Part shown: positions 32,211 to 43,100 of the stretch, in pieces | Layout of the letters: every line of letters starts with the position of its first letter | Numbering within the stretch: the stretch's first letter is position 1 | NCBI GenBank assembly: GCA_037179335.1 | Contig: JAKZHN010000009.1 | Coordinates: 682,001 to 746,000 of the forward strand | Source of the DNA: Cyclaneusma minus | Lineage: Eukaryota > Ascomycota > Leotiomycetes > Marthamycetales > Marthamycetaceae | Reading direction: 5' to 3' | Length of the DNA stretch: 64,000 bases | The notes under the pieces: generated by a model | What the model was told of the DNA's origin: nothing | The model's database searches: none | What the model saw: the letters and a program-made list of their open reading frames with translations, nothing else | Program-made: the position numbers and the translations under genes

Positions 32211-33761
32211 TTACGATAACGCGTGCTCAAGTTTCTTAACGAACCTTTCCGTTGCTGCGACGAACTTTTCCACATGTTCCTGCGTCAATTTGATGTTCAA
32301 AGCCACAAATCCCCTCTGAGCTATGTATATGTTCTCCTCGAGCATGTGATGCCAGAAAAGCATTCGGAGACTCTGCTCACTCTCGCCAGAAAAGTGTATG
32401 TTGAGCATACTGCCCTTTCCACTGATCGACATCTTTGCCGACGAGGCCTTTTCCCTATCGGCCACATCTAACTTGGAGACACGGTGCTTCAGCAACACCT
32501 CTTCGACTCCCTGCTTCAAACTCTCCCCGAGACGGTTCAGCCTGTCGATTTCAGCTTCGGACAAGATGGACAGCCCTACGCATCCGGCGGCCATGCTGAT
32601 CACATTATTGTTGAAGGTCCCTGAGTGGGCCAGAATCCCTCCACGAGGATCGAACATATTCATGATATCTTTTCGTCCGCCAAACGCACCGATGGTCATT
32701 CCGCCTCCTATCCACTTTCCCAGGGTTATCAGATCAGGTTTCAGCCCCATTTCAGCACTCAAGCCATGATAGGCCAGCCGACTCGTCATCACTTCGTCCA
32801 CGATGAACAAAGCACCAATCGATTTCGACGTGCGATCCAGAAACTGGAAGAATTCCTTAGACCCCGGACGGCAGCCTCCCGAGCCCTGGACCAACTCGAC
32901 CAAAATCGCAGCGATCGACCCCTCAGGCTGCTTCTTAATGATCTCGCGAGTCGCTGCGATGTCATTATAAGGCGCATAGATGAAGTCGTGTGGCAAATTT
33001 GCGTTCACGTCGGATCCCTTTTTGAAAGACAGCGTTCCGCCATGATATCCATTCTTAAACACCAAGATTTTCTTTCGCTCCGTGAATGTCACGGCTGCAG
33101 CCAGGGCCATGGTGTTGGCCTCGGTACCGCTATTCGTGAACCGCACAAGCTGCAGTCCGCTTGGGTTAAAACGGTTGACCAGTTTCCGGGCTAGCTCGCG
33201 CTCGTAAGTGGTGCTGCCGCCGAAGTTCCATCCATGGCTCATGGCGTCCGATATGGCTTCTTTGATAACCTCATTGTCATGTCCATAAATCCCTACAACA
33301 CACTTGTCAGAAAAATTCGAGGAACGCAAAAATCACAAACAGAGTCCAGCGGATATCATACCAGCAGTATATTCGCCCAAAAAATCCACATAAACATCAC
33401 CATCCAAGCTAGTCAACTCGCACCCCTTCACCTCCTTCCAAGTAATAGGAAACGGCGAACTAAAGATAACCGTCCTCGTATTTCCTCCGGGGAGATATGG
33501 CAAAGATTCGTTGTGAGATTTTAGCGATTGTGGGTTTCGCAACGTATATCGTGCTTGCTGCGAAGACAAGGCAGCCGAGAGCGGATCGTAGGGCGAAGCT
33601 GGGGAGCGCGAGATTTCGACCGAGGAGCGAGAGCCACGGGAGCCTTGACGCGTGTGTTTGGATGCCACAGGCGCGGACAGGACTGTTGGGGCGGCTTTGA
33701 GAGCAGCGGCTGTTGCGGAATCGAGGGGCCAGGTCACGTCGGGGGAGACTTGTACTGCCAT
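32211..33761 (-). CDS. Class-III PLP-dependent aminotransferase, glutamate-1-semialdehyde aminomutase-like
   Basis: Two exons, 33761-33362 and 33292-32211, encode 493 aa. The 69-nt intron joins GEYTA to GIYGHDNEVIKEAI in phase 1. Class-III motifs: the substrate/PLP phosphate region RFTNSGTEANTMALAAA, the aromatic GYHGG, the ring-nitrogen Asp in FIVDEVMTSR (about D299) and the PLP Schiff-base Lys in LGKWIGGGMTIGAFGG (about K326). The order and GTFNNNV motif resemble glutamate-1-semialdehyde 2,1-aminomutases. Fungi make 5-aminolevulinate by the Shemin route, so a role in haem synthesis is unlikely; an amino- or keto-acid transamination is more probable. The first ~100 aa are low in complexity and form an extension relative to bacterial enzymes. 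No biosynthetic neighbours suggest a pathway. Confidence 0.87.
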
Positions 33762-34863
33762 TTTTGGGGTTCTGGAGTATACACAAAGAATTTGGAATGT
33801 TTTGCTAGAAAACAGAAAATTGGTATGTTGAAGGAGGGAAAGGAGTGAGGGGAAGGGGTTCTGGAAGCTTTTTAAAAGAGGGACTATGGGGATATGTTGT
33901 AAAAGAGGGACTTGGACTGCAAATCTTGCGAAGTGGCACTGTGGAAGGCCCGAGGTCGTGCGTTTTGCTATCGTGCATGGGATTCTAGAATTGCGGGGGC
34001 AGACGGGCGATGGAGAGCTTTTATCGCCTCTTGGACGATGGACACCACTGGATGACTCCATGAACACCACGGCTTAGGGTATTTACTCCTCAAGTACCTA
34101 TGGAAAATGCGACGAGTTTTTGATGTAAGTCAGTTGCTAGGTCATTGGAATGAGAATTGAAGATCTCAACTTACAGTCGTTACATGTATCGAAAAGAAAC
34201 CCAAATCTTCAACCATTGATCCTCGCCACGCTCGTAAAGGGAAACTATGCCGAGTCAAGACAACCAGGAATACATACTGAGGTAGGTTCAGTTGTTAGCA
34301 GTTAGTCAATTAGAATGGAGAGTAAGCTATCCCGATAAATTATTCAGACACGAAACTACACAATCAGTTCAATTTGGAACATCTACAACCTAGATCAGAA
34401 TCTGAAGACTGTACATAAAAACTTCCATCTGCCAACTGGTGTCCGTGGAGGCATTTCGGTGGGTGTGCGTTTAAACGATAACGGCCTTTGTAACATAGCA
34501 GCATCCAGACCTCCGTCAACATGGAGCTTCGCCAACAGCTGCGTGGCCGAGGCCCGTCAAGTCGCAGGTATCGCATCGGGACTGGTTAAACACCCTTCTA
34601 ACGCCAGGAAAGCGATTGTCTGTACTAGGCTCGTGACAAGGCTCACGCTACTACATGTACGTCTTGCTACGCGTTTGTTTTTCGACTTGCGTTTTTGACG
34701 TATTAGAGGTATGGCCTGGAGCTCCATTCTCGGCGACGATGGAAGAATTGAGGCCATTGAAGATTCTGATCACTACTAACACATCCCCTAGAGTCACCTC
34801 GAATCCCCTTAGCAAATTGCCGTCCCCAATCCTCGCAGCCCTTTCCTCGACCTCCTCGCAATC
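33762..34863. promoter_or_regulatory. Divergent intergenic region, aminotransferase / DUF2470 gene
   Basis: This 1.1 kb region lies between divergent starts. A long frame extends upstream of the aminotransferase start to 34070 but is not conserved. CT-rich sequence at about 34780-34860 immediately precedes the + gene. No further feature is seen. Confidence 0.4.
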
Positions 34864-35532
34864 ATGGCAGACGCCAAAGCAGCAGCAGCAAAAGAACGCA
34901 TCATCTCGCACCTCAACAATGACCACCAGCGCGAGCTCTCCCACTACCTCCGTCACTGGGCTTCTCTCTCCCCGTCCGTAGCCAAAGCTCCCGTGCTCCA
35001 AGACATTACCTTCGACAACATGCTCATCAAGTCCCGCGACGGCAAAATCCACTCAATCCCTATCTCACCACCCATGATATCCTGGGCCGATGCGCGCCAA
35101 AGAGCCGTAGACATGGACAAGACAGCTCGAGAAGCACTCGGGATCAGCGATATCGTTGTCGACATTTACACCTTACCGCAAAAGCCGTTGCATGTGATTG
35201 TGGCAGCACTGTGTGCGCTTACATATTTGGGGTTCATTCTAAGACCGTTTATGAAGCCGGGAACTGCGCTTTATGACAACGTGCTGGCGTGGTTTCCGGG
35301 CAGGGCGGAGATGTTTCTGGAGTTGCAGGGGAAGGTGCTTTTGCCAATGTTGGCGATTCATTTGGGTGAGGTTGTTTATTTGCATCGGACGCGGTTGAGG
35401 AAACATCATGTTGGGGGAAGCGTGTGGTGGAAGTGGGCGGGGAGTTGCTTTGTGGAGGGGTTTGGGAGCTTTCAGAGGTTTGATGGGGTTGTGAGGAGGA
35501 AGACGGTGGAGAAGGAGAAGGCGAAGCATTGA
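34864..35532 (+). CDS. DUF2470-domain integral membrane protein
   Basis: A single exon encodes 222 aa. The N-terminal half matches the DUF2470 pattern: ERIISHLNNDHQRELSHYLR, then MLIKSRDGKIHSIPI and ARQRAVDMDKTAREALG. This domain is related to haem-oxygenase-like HugZ/pyridoxamine-oxidase-fold tails, but in fungi its role is unknown. Two or three hydrophobic segments follow (HVIVAALCALTYLGFILRPF, VLLPMLAIHLGEVVYL and a weaker one), suggesting a small membrane protein with the DUF2470 part facing one side. The C-terminus is basic (RRKTVEKEKAKH). The start at 34864 (ATCATGGC) fits. The 3' half of the coding strand is strongly G-rich, the 5' half C-rich. Confidence 0.8.
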   Translation: MADAKAAAAKERIISHLNNDHQRELSHYLRHWASLSPSVAKAPVLQDITFDNMLIKSRDGKIHSIPISPPMISWADARQRAVDMDKTAREALGISDIVVDIYTLPQKPLHVIVAALCALTYLGFILRPFMKPGTALYDNVLAWFPGRAEMFLELQGKVLLPMLAIHLGEVVYLHRTRLRKHHVGGSVWWKWAGSCFVEGFGSFQRFDGVVRRKTVEKEKAKH

Positions 35533-36091
35533 TGATGGGATGGAGAGATGTAAAAGGCGAGAGAGGGAGGGCTTTAAGGGGGTAGGCGGAGGCTTTGTGG
35601 TGTGTTTGGGGTTCAGTCGAGCGGGTTATCCGTTTTTTTGCGAAATACCCCTGTCGAGGAAAGCTATACGTGGCTACACAACTAAGCTCTTAGAAGCTGA
35701 ACTCGGTTATACAGCACATTTAGCAAGGCTCTTTGTAATACGAGCTAGGATGACTGGGGATGGTGAAGTCTTGGGGTGGTATCGAGGCTCGATGATACTA
35801 GCTTGCTTAATAGACCTTCACTGTAACCTCGTCACCGCCTCAATTTCGAAACGTCGCATATTTGGCCTGACTAACGGGAAAAAAATGTATAAAACTCTCA
35901 GCCTCATTATCACGAGTGAAATTCCATTTTTAAAAGGACCTTCCGCAAAAGGCGATGAACTCAATATGGCAGGGCCGAGCGTATCATACGACGAGCTCCA
36001 GCACCGATAACGAGGATATCATCGGCTCGCGTGCCGACCGAAAACACCAACATCATACCCTCAGCATCCAACATCCGGAGGGAATTGAGCA
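35533..36091. other. Intergenic region, no gene recognised
   Basis: The 3' flank of the DUF2470 gene and the promoter of PER1. An open frame of 156 codons spans 35540-36010 on the + strand but lacks any recognisable domain. Confidence 0.45.
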
Positions 36092-37315
36092 ATGATATTG
36101 CGGCAAAATGGCAGCTTTAGGCCGTCGCGCCATCTGCTGCTCGTCTTTATTATCTTTGCCTTCATCGTAGCTACCGCCAATGCGTCCGTAGGCGACCGAC
36201 TTCCCGAATTCAAAGAATGTGTTGAGGTACATAGCTATATCTCCACCATCCGGACTTCACAAAACAGAGTATATACTGACGCGATCCCCAGGTCTGCAAG
36301 CATGAAACCTGCGCTATCGGCGATTACACGATCCGTACGTCTCATCCCCAAAAGGAACTCTCACCAAGTTCAAGTTCTGAACGGATAGCTAACACAATCC
36401 CCCAGCTCTCCACCGCCGCCTCCTCCTCTGGACCTGCCCCCAAGAATGCGACTACACCTGCCAACACATCATCACGCACAACCGCATCGCCTCCTCGCAA
36501 CCCATCGAGCAATTCCACGGCAAATGGCCCTTCCACCGCTTCCTGGGCATGCAAGAGCCCTTCTCCGTCCTCTTCTCGCTCTTCAACTTCCTCGTCTACT
36601 ACAACGGCTTGCAAAAAATCCGCTCCCAAATCCCCGCCTCCTATCCTTTGCGCGTTTACTACGTCCAATTGAGCTACATAAACATGGCCGCCTGGATCTT
36701 TTCCGCAATTTTCCATACGCGTGATTTTCCCGTCACCGAACAGTTGGACTATTTTGCTGCTGGGGCTGTGGTGTTGTATGGCATGTACTATTCCTTCGTA
36801 CGCATCTTCCGCATGGATCGCGGCGTAGGAAGTACTGCCAAAAGCCGTAGCATCCTACGCGCCTGGACCGGTTTTTGCGTGCTCCTATACATCGCCCACG
36901 TCTCCTATTTGAAACTTGGAAGTTGGGATTATACGTATAACATGGCGGCGAATGTGGCAGTGGGGATCGTGCAGAATGTGCTGTGGACGTGGTTTAGTGT
37001 GCAGGAATGGAGGAAGACGAAGAGGAGCTGGACGGCGTGGCCGGGGTTGGTGGTGGCGTGGGTGGTGATGGCGATGAGTTTGGAGTTGTTAGATTTTCCG
37101 CCGCTGGCGGGGGCGTTGGATGCGCATAGTTTGTGGCATTTGGGGACGGTGGCGCCGGCGGTGTTGATGTATAAGTGAGTTTTTGTTGCTGCTCCCTTGC
37201 CCCTCTTTTTTGATGGGAAAAGGGGGAGGATGAGGATGTGTGTGCTAATGTGCAAGCAGTTTCTTGATCAAGGATGCTCAGGACGATATTGCTAGTCGGA
37301 GGCTGAAGGCTTGAG
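36092..37315 (+). CDS. PER1: Per1-like GPI-anchor remodelling phospholipase
   Basis: Four exons, 36092-36226, 36292-36334, 36406-37174 and 37261-37315, encode 333 aa. Per1/PGAP3 removes the sn-2 acyl chain from GPI anchors in the ER. A signal peptide (LLLVFIIFAFIVATANA) is followed by the Cys-rich lumenal region typical of the family (ECVEVCKHETC and LLLWTCPQECDYTCQHI), then about seven membrane segments. The CREST-type motifs are present: SAIFHTRDFPVTEQLDYFAA and, near the end, DAHSLWHLGTVAP with the family His. The 14-codon second exon is needed to supply the VCKHETC motif. The short last exon ends in a basic, ER-compatible tail (ASRRLKA). All four junctions keep phase. Confidence 0.93.
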
Positions 37316-37639
37316 ATGGGCTCTTCCGACACAGTGGTGGTGTATATTTTGTGGCGGTCGCGCTACAGGGAAACAGGTTAACGGCGGCTCAGAGGTTCAG
37401 GGGTTTAGCATAGCCGTGGCTGTTATTTCAGGAATACGAAAAACAGAAGAAACAACCTAGTCTGCTACTGCAAGGACCGTAGACAGAAAAGGGGCTAAAA
37501 TGGTGTGCCGAATGTAGGCTACTCGTGAAATAGAGGGGTCTAGAAAGCAGAAAATGCAAACAATAGATCAATCTCCACTAATATGAATGGCATTATTGCA
37601 TTACTCAAGCCAAGGTGCAAGGATGAGAAAAGGGGGCGA
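37316..37639. other. Convergent 3' flanks of PER1 and SSF1
   Basis: A 324-bp interval between two stop codons. No gene, repeat or clear terminator motif is recognised. Confidence 0.5.
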
Positions 37640-39025
37640 TCAGCCGGCTGCTATCTCGTCCGCTTCATCTTCCCACTCGCCCTGATCCTCCATCTCCTCG
37701 TTCAGCTCGGCCTCACCGTCACCTGCCAGACCCTCGCTGTCCCACTCATCATCGACATCCATCGGATCATCATCATCGTCGTCGTCCTCACCCTCGGCAC
37801 CTCCTTTTCCACTAGATCCCTTCTCCTTCCTCTTTTTCTCGACATTTTCTTTCTGGATTCTCTTCCTCTCCTCCTTCTCTTTCCTCCGCTTCTCCCAGGT
37901 CTTCTCCATCTCCTGTACTTCTTCTTTCGACTTCTCAATGTACTCATGCCACATCGTCTTGCCGGAGCACACACCCTCTTCAACCTTCGTCATACGCAGC
38001 CGCATGCGAGGGCCAAGCTCAACCAGTTTGATTCCTTTCTTCTGCACGCTACCACCATTGACACCCGGCTTTGTGCCCTCCTTCTCAGATATCCTTTGTC
38101 TGGCTTTGGCTGACAGCACTTTCCTGGTACTGGTCTCCATGACCTCGACCTCGGCATCGGTATCGATTTCACTGCCACTGGTATTGTCCGTTACGTAGCC
38201 TTGACCGTCTTCACCACCAATTATGAAGTCTGCAATATCATCCAGCTTCCCAAGATTAGGTAGGCCGCCTTTACGGCCCTTGCTGGATCGATCCGAACCG
38301 AGCAATTTCTCAGCTTTGTGTAATCTGCGTAACGGTTTTGAGAGACCGACAGTCTTGGTTGTGATAGCGTAGTGTCGTAGATTCAGGATATATGAATCCT
38401 CGTCTTCGCCGGCTTTTGGCTTCTCGCGGTTGAGAAGCATGACTCGTTTGATGGAGGTAAGAGGAGTGGTCTGCGGAGAGATGGGAGCAAAGAGGGATTG
38501 GAAAACGGTGGTGGTGAGGGATTCGAGGTGCTTGGGTATCTTCTTCTTGGCATCGGAGTCTGGAGACATGAAATTGTTCATGACGAGCAGCGGCGGCGTG
38601 AGATGTTCCTTTCCGCTTCCCGGCGGCCTCCTCAAAGCTTTCCTCACATCCTTGCACAAACTGTACTTCTCGACTCTGAAATGAAGGGTTGGTCCTCGCG
38701 GTGTCAAGGCCAGGCGCATATTCGTATTCCCTTTCTCGGATCGCGAAAATAGCAGCAGGTGCGTAACTCCCAGCGGTCCGGCCATGGTCAGGTAGTCGCG
38801 GAGTCTGTTCGCTTTTCGCTCCTTCAGTCGAGAAGCAGTTTCTGGCTCTAACATGTGTCGTACATCAGTCACCAGCTGCGAGACACTGGGACCGACTTCG
38901 CTGGCGCCGATGCGGATGACCATGCTCTTGGGCGTCTTGGACATTGCGGATGCAGAATTCTTAGCATTGGGAGCGCCATTGTTTGCTCCCACATGCGTGC
39001 GCTTCTTCGTTCTTCGGCGTGCCAT
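37640..39025 (-). CDS. SSF1: Ribosome biogenesis protein Ssf1 (Brix domain, Peter Pan family)
   Basis: A single exon encodes 461 aa. Ssf1 acts in the nucleolus in early 60S maturation, with Rrp14 and Rrp15. The Brix domain occupies about residues 33-300: SMVIRIGASEVGPSVSQLV, RKANRLRDYLTMAGPLGVTH, RGPTLHFRVEKYSLCKDV and LNLRHYAITTK. The family C-terminal signature KLVELGPRMRLRMTKVEEG follows. The tail is a Lys/Glu coiled coil and a very acidic stretch with seven consecutive Asp, as in other Ssf proteins. The start at 39025 (MARRRTKKRTH) gives the expected basic N-terminus; the frame extends upstream without conservation. It shares a 260-bp divergent promoter with RRP3. Confidence 0.94.
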   Translation of the reverse strand: MARRRTKKRTHVGANNGAPNAKNSASAMSKTPKSMVIRIGASEVGPSVSQLVTDVRHMLEPETASRLKERKANRLRDYLTMAGPLGVTHLLLFSRSEKGNTNMRLALTPRGPTLHFRVEKYSLCKDVRKALRRPPGSGKEHLTPPLLVMNNFMSPDSDAKKKIPKHLESLTTTVFQSLFAPISPQTTPLTSIKRVMLLNREKPKAGEDEDSYILNLRHYAITTKTVGLSKPLRRLHKAEKLLGSDRSSKGRKGGLPNLGKLDDIADFIIGGEDGQGYVTDNTSGSEIDTDAEVEVMETSTRKVLSAKARQRISEKEGTKPGVNGGSVQKKGIKLVELGPRMRLRMTKVEEGVCSGKTMWHEYIEKSKEEVQEMEKTWEKRRKEKEERKRIQKENVEKKRKEKGSSGKGGAEGEDDDDDDDPMDVDDEWDSEGLAGDGEAELNEEMEDQGEWEDEADEIAAG

Positions 39026-39285
39026 CTTGTAAGACTGTCGATTCCTGGAGTTGTGGGATGTTTGAAGCAGAGGCTCTGGAGTTTGGAAATTTTGGATTTG
39101 CAAGGCTGGAGAAATTGTGGCCAGCCAATCAGAGCGCACAGACCGATAAGGATTTTGGGTGACGCCGATAACGAGAAATTTTGACTCCGGCGCAAGGCCA
39201 TTGAGTCGCACTCGAATACTCTTAATATTGCGCCTCACTGCTTTTGCGCACACTCGACTTCCCGGGAAAATTACCAACAGTCACC
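39026..39285. promoter_or_regulatory. Short bidirectional promoter of SSF1 and RRP3
   Basis: Only 260 bp separate the two start codons. Three AAATTTT-like elements are visible (GGAAATTTTGG near 39085, GAGAAATTTTGA near 39172 and GGGAAAATT near 39264), similar to the core of the ribosomal RNA processing element RRPE. The match to RRPE is by eye and partial. No PAC element (GCGATGAG) is seen. Confidence 0.55.
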
Positions 39286-40799
39286 ATGCCGCCCCCAAAT
39301 TCTGTCAAACGAAGGAAGATCGGTGGAGATGCTCCCGACAGTCTCGTTAAGGCCCAGAAGAGGGCCGATTCTCCAGCTTCTGAAAGCTCGCCTTCGCCCT
39401 CCCCAGAGCCAGAGTCGAAGGCAAAGCAAAATGAAACTCAGGAAGAAGCAAAATCCGTGAAATCATTCAAGGATTTGGTGCGTATCTTCTCGACGTCCAG
39501 CATATGCCTTTGCTAATCTGAGTTTAGGGAATCATAGATTCGTTATCCGATGCTTGTACGGCCCTGGGCTGGGCTGCTCCGACTCCCATTCAAGCCCAGT
39601 CAATCCCTCTGGCATTGCAGGGTCGAGATCTCATAGGCTTGGCTGAGACAGGAAGTGGAAAAACCGGTGCTTTTGCTCTGCCTATCCTCCAAGCCTTGAT
39701 GGATAAACCGCAACCATTCTTCGGCCTCGTCATTGCGCCAACCCGCGAACTGGCCTACCAAATTGAAAAGGTCTTCCAGGCCCTTGGATCTCTCATATCG
39801 GTACGCTGCGCATGCATTGTTGGAGGTATGGATATGGTATCCCAGGCCATTGCATTGGGCAAGAAGCCTCATATTATCGTCGCCACGCCGGGTCGTTTAG
39901 TGGATCATCTCGAAAATACGAAAGGTTTCTCTTTAAGATCTCTGAAATACCTGGTTATGGACGAAGCCGATCGATTGCTGGATCTCGACTTTGGCCCCAT
40001 TCTCACCAAGATCCTGGGAGTTCTCCCAAGGGAGCGAAGAACCTATCTATTTTCGGCTACCATCAGCTCCAAGGTCGAGAATCTCCAACGAGCAAGTTTG
40101 AAGGATCCATTGAAAGTCAGCATCAGCGAGAGCAAGTACCAGACTGTCGAGAAACTCATCCAGAACTATCTGTTTATTCCACATCAGCACAAGGATACGT
40201 ATCTTGTCTACCTGATGAACGAATTTGCAGGAAAGTCGGCCATCATTTTCACACGCACGATCAACGAGACTCAGCGAGTTGCCATTCTACTCCGAGCTCT
40301 TGGCTTTACTGCGGTCCCCATCCATGGACAGTTATCTCAATCGGCACGACTGGGGGCTCTCAACAAGTTCACCAACGGCCACAGCAAAGTCCTCGTTGCT
40401 ACAGACGTAGCAGCAAGAGGTCTCGATATTCCCTCGGTGGACATTGTCATCAACTACGATCTACCGCCAGATAGCAAGACGTACATCCATCGAGTGGGAC
40501 GAACAGCTCGAGCGGGCAAGTCAGGTCATGCCACCAGCATAGTGACGCAGTACGACATTGAGATCTGGCTGCGGATAGAAGCAGCCTTGGGCAAGAAGCA
40601 GAGTGAATACCAGACGGAGAAGGACGAGGTGATGAGGTTCAGGTCAACTGTTGAGGAGGCGCAGAGAGTGGCCAAGAATGAGATGAAGGCTCTGCACGAT
40701 GATAGGGATAAGGGCGTAAAGGGGGCGACGTTGAAGGGTAGAAGGCCGGCGAAGGGAGGGAAAAGAGGCCGAGACGATATGGACAAGGAGGAGGGCTGA
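39286..40799 (+). CDS. RRP3: DEAD-box RNA helicase Rrp3
   Basis: Two exons, 39286-39477 and 39528-40799, encode 487 aa; the 50-nt intron has a GCTAAT branch. Rrp3 (human DDX47) is an ATP-dependent helicase for 18S rRNA processing. Motifs in order: Q motif APTPIQ (81-86), Walker A AETGSGKT (103-110), PTRELA (135-140), TPGR (184-187), DEAD (209-212), SAT (240-242), TDVAARGLDIP (356-366) and HRVGRTARAG (385-394). The short acidic N-terminus and Lys-rich C-terminal tail (KGRRPAKGGKRGRDD) match Rrp3 rather than other DEAD-box subfamilies. Start context CACCATGCC. It is divergent from SSF1. Confidence 0.95.
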
Positions 40800-41854
40800 G
40801 TGGTGTGCGAGGATTCGCTTGTAATATTGCGTCGCAATAGCAGTTGGGTCCGTCTTGACAAAGTCCCTTTTGAAGGTAGAGTTTCGGGTTGTTATGGCGT
40901 CTGTTTTCAGCTGGAGACGGTTGAGTGTTGACGTTGGCGTTTCGTTCATGACAGTCGGAATAAGAGTGGTCGATCTATGGGGACCGAGCTCTACGATCCG
41001 GCGATCATTTGCGCCGAGAGTCAATTGGGCCCACATCACTACGTACGTTATATAATTCGCATTGCCTTCAGGGAGGCAAAGGCTCAGGGACAAAGTTTTC
41101 GGGAGTCTTGATTTCTCTGTATGTAATATTTCCCTAGGCCAGGGCAGCTTTCGAGCTTAATTGACATCAGCAGAGCTTCAGCTTGGGCCGCAGTGCGGGG
41201 CGGCTTAGGTCTATGTGACTCTGGTGGTCCGCGGTGGAGCTCCAGGTCATTGACGGTTGGCCTGCCAGGAGCCTATCGAGTAAACACTCCGCCTCGAATA
41301 GTAACACTTGAAAGCATCCTCCACTGAAAAAAGGAACTGCATTTCTCGTGCACTCCGTCCTTATCGTTGCTTTGAACTAGTTGCCCACCTTACTCGTACA
41401 GAGCTTACCCGCCGTTTGTTAGCGCTTCGTCTCTTGGCCAGAAAATTGAGGAGGTCGGTAACCCGCCTAACACTTTCCAGGTGGCTGGGAACGAGAATAT
41501 CCACAATCTGGCGCACCACTTCTAAGTTACACACTCTCCCCATACCGCTACCATACTCTCTCTCCCCCCCATTCTTGACATTCCTACGCATTGAACGCTC
41601 TTTAGATTCGAGGTATCGCTGTCATCGAAGCCATCCAGACAAGCAAATCTTCGACGCTTGAGACAAGCCAGCATCACTCGTTCGCTGTGGCAAGATACAC
41701 CGAGCCAGCTCAATCGGGCTGTGTTTGCCAACACCTCGTCCACGCTGCGATTGCGATTCCCGTTTATCTGGGAACTCGCACCGATCCATTGGCTCGGATT
41801 CTTCAGCTCGACAGAACCACATTCCAAGCGATCTTTGATCCAGCATTCCTCATC
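40800..41854. other. Intergenic region, long 5' flank of the surface-protein gene
   Basis: A 1.05 kb stretch between the RRP3 stop and the next start. An open frame precedes the next gene from 41687 but has no signal peptide of its own and is treated as leader. No other feature is recognised. Confidence 0.45.
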
Positions 41855-43100
41855 ATGCGGCCCCCAGCTCTGCTGTCCCTTCTCCTCCTTCTCCTCGACT
41901 CCACAAATGCCGCTCCCGCTTTCAATGAGCCCGGCTACAACTTCCTCCTCGAGCGCTCATCCTGTGATGGCACTCTCTGCGGATACAACGACCAGTTGTG
42001 CTGCGCTGCAGGCTCAGCCTGCTACACCGACACAAATGATCAGGCACAATGTACCGCCACGGCTGGAGGGAGTGGTAGCGGAGGCTGGACCTATTACACC
42101 AGCACCTACGTCGAGACCGATCTCGAGACCTACACGTCAGTCTACAGCTCCTGGTCTGGCGGCTCACCGACTTCATGGGCACCCTCAGCCGAAACGACTG
42201 TTTCCTGCACACCATCAGCCGGAGAATCAGCATGTGGAGCTATCTGCTGTGCCAGCGGCCAATACTGCTACCAGCTCGGCCAATGCATGGCCAACGGCTA
42301 CTCCTCCATGACAACCGGCTCAGCAGCCCTGCGCCCAACCTCCGGCTCCGCAACAGTGACTAAGACCTACAGCACCACCACCACCGTCCCCTTCGAAACC
42401 CCCGCCAGCGCAACCGCTACGTCCACAGGCCTGACCGTCACCGGCAGCTCGTCAGACAACAGCAGCAACAGCCTCTCCGGCGGCGAAATCGCCGGTATCG
42501 TAATCGGCGTGCTCGTGGGCATCTTCCTCCTCGCCCTCCTCTGTTTCTGCTGCGTAATCCGCGGTCTCTGGCACGGCCTCTTCGCCATTTTCGGGCTCGG
42601 TCCCAAAGGCAACAAACGCCAGACCTCCGAACGTGTTGAAGTAATCGACGAGCGCTATTCGCGCCACGGCTCGAGCGGCGCCTCGCGGCCTCCTACGCAA
42701 CATGGAGGTTGGTTTGGCGGAGGCGGTGGTAGACCTACCAGAGTGCAAGATAGCAGGAAGCAGCAACATAAGACTAGTGGGACGGAGAAGTTTGGATTGG
42801 TTGCTGCGGCGCTGGGTGGAATTGCGTTGATCCTGGGACTGAAGAGGAAGGAGGATAAGAAGAATGAGAAGACGGCGCCGCCGAGGAGGAGGGATAGTGT
42901 TAGCAGTTATAGCTACACTGAGAGTTCGTACTTCACGGGGACTACTGAGAGTAAGTCATCATCCATCATTGCAAAACCTCTGATGAGTCAAGGAACCGGG
43001 ACTAACGCATATTTCAATAGGCTCATTCTCTGACGATCGCCGCACGAGGGCTACGCGCGATTCGAGAGGAACGAGGAATACTAGGGGCACGAGAAGATGA
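41855..43100 (+). CDS. Single-pass surface protein with Cys-rich ectodomain and Ser/Thr stalk
   Basis: Two exons, 41855-42950 and 43021-43100, encode 391 aa. The 70-nt intron (GTAAGT, GACTAAC branch) avoids an immediate stop. A signal peptide (ALLSLLLLLLDSTNAAPAF) leads to two Cys motifs of similar design: CDGTLCGYNDQLCCAAGSAC, and CGAICCASGQYCYQLGQC about 90 residues on. They are separated by a Tyr/Ser/Thr-rich stretch. A Ser/Thr-rich stalk follows, then one membrane helix (GIVIGVLVGIFLLALLCFCC), then a basic cytoplasmic tail with Gly- and Arg-rich parts and a second weak hydrophobic segment (GLVAAALGGIALILGL). The architecture resembles fungal wall-stress sensors (Wsc/Mid2-like), but the Cys spacing is not a WSC domain. 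Function is unknown; a wall or surface sensor is inferred. Confidence 0.8.

Noticed and set aside
35540..36010. 156-codon + strand frame after the DUF2470 gene
   Set aside because: No recognisable domain and compositionally like 3' flanking DNA.
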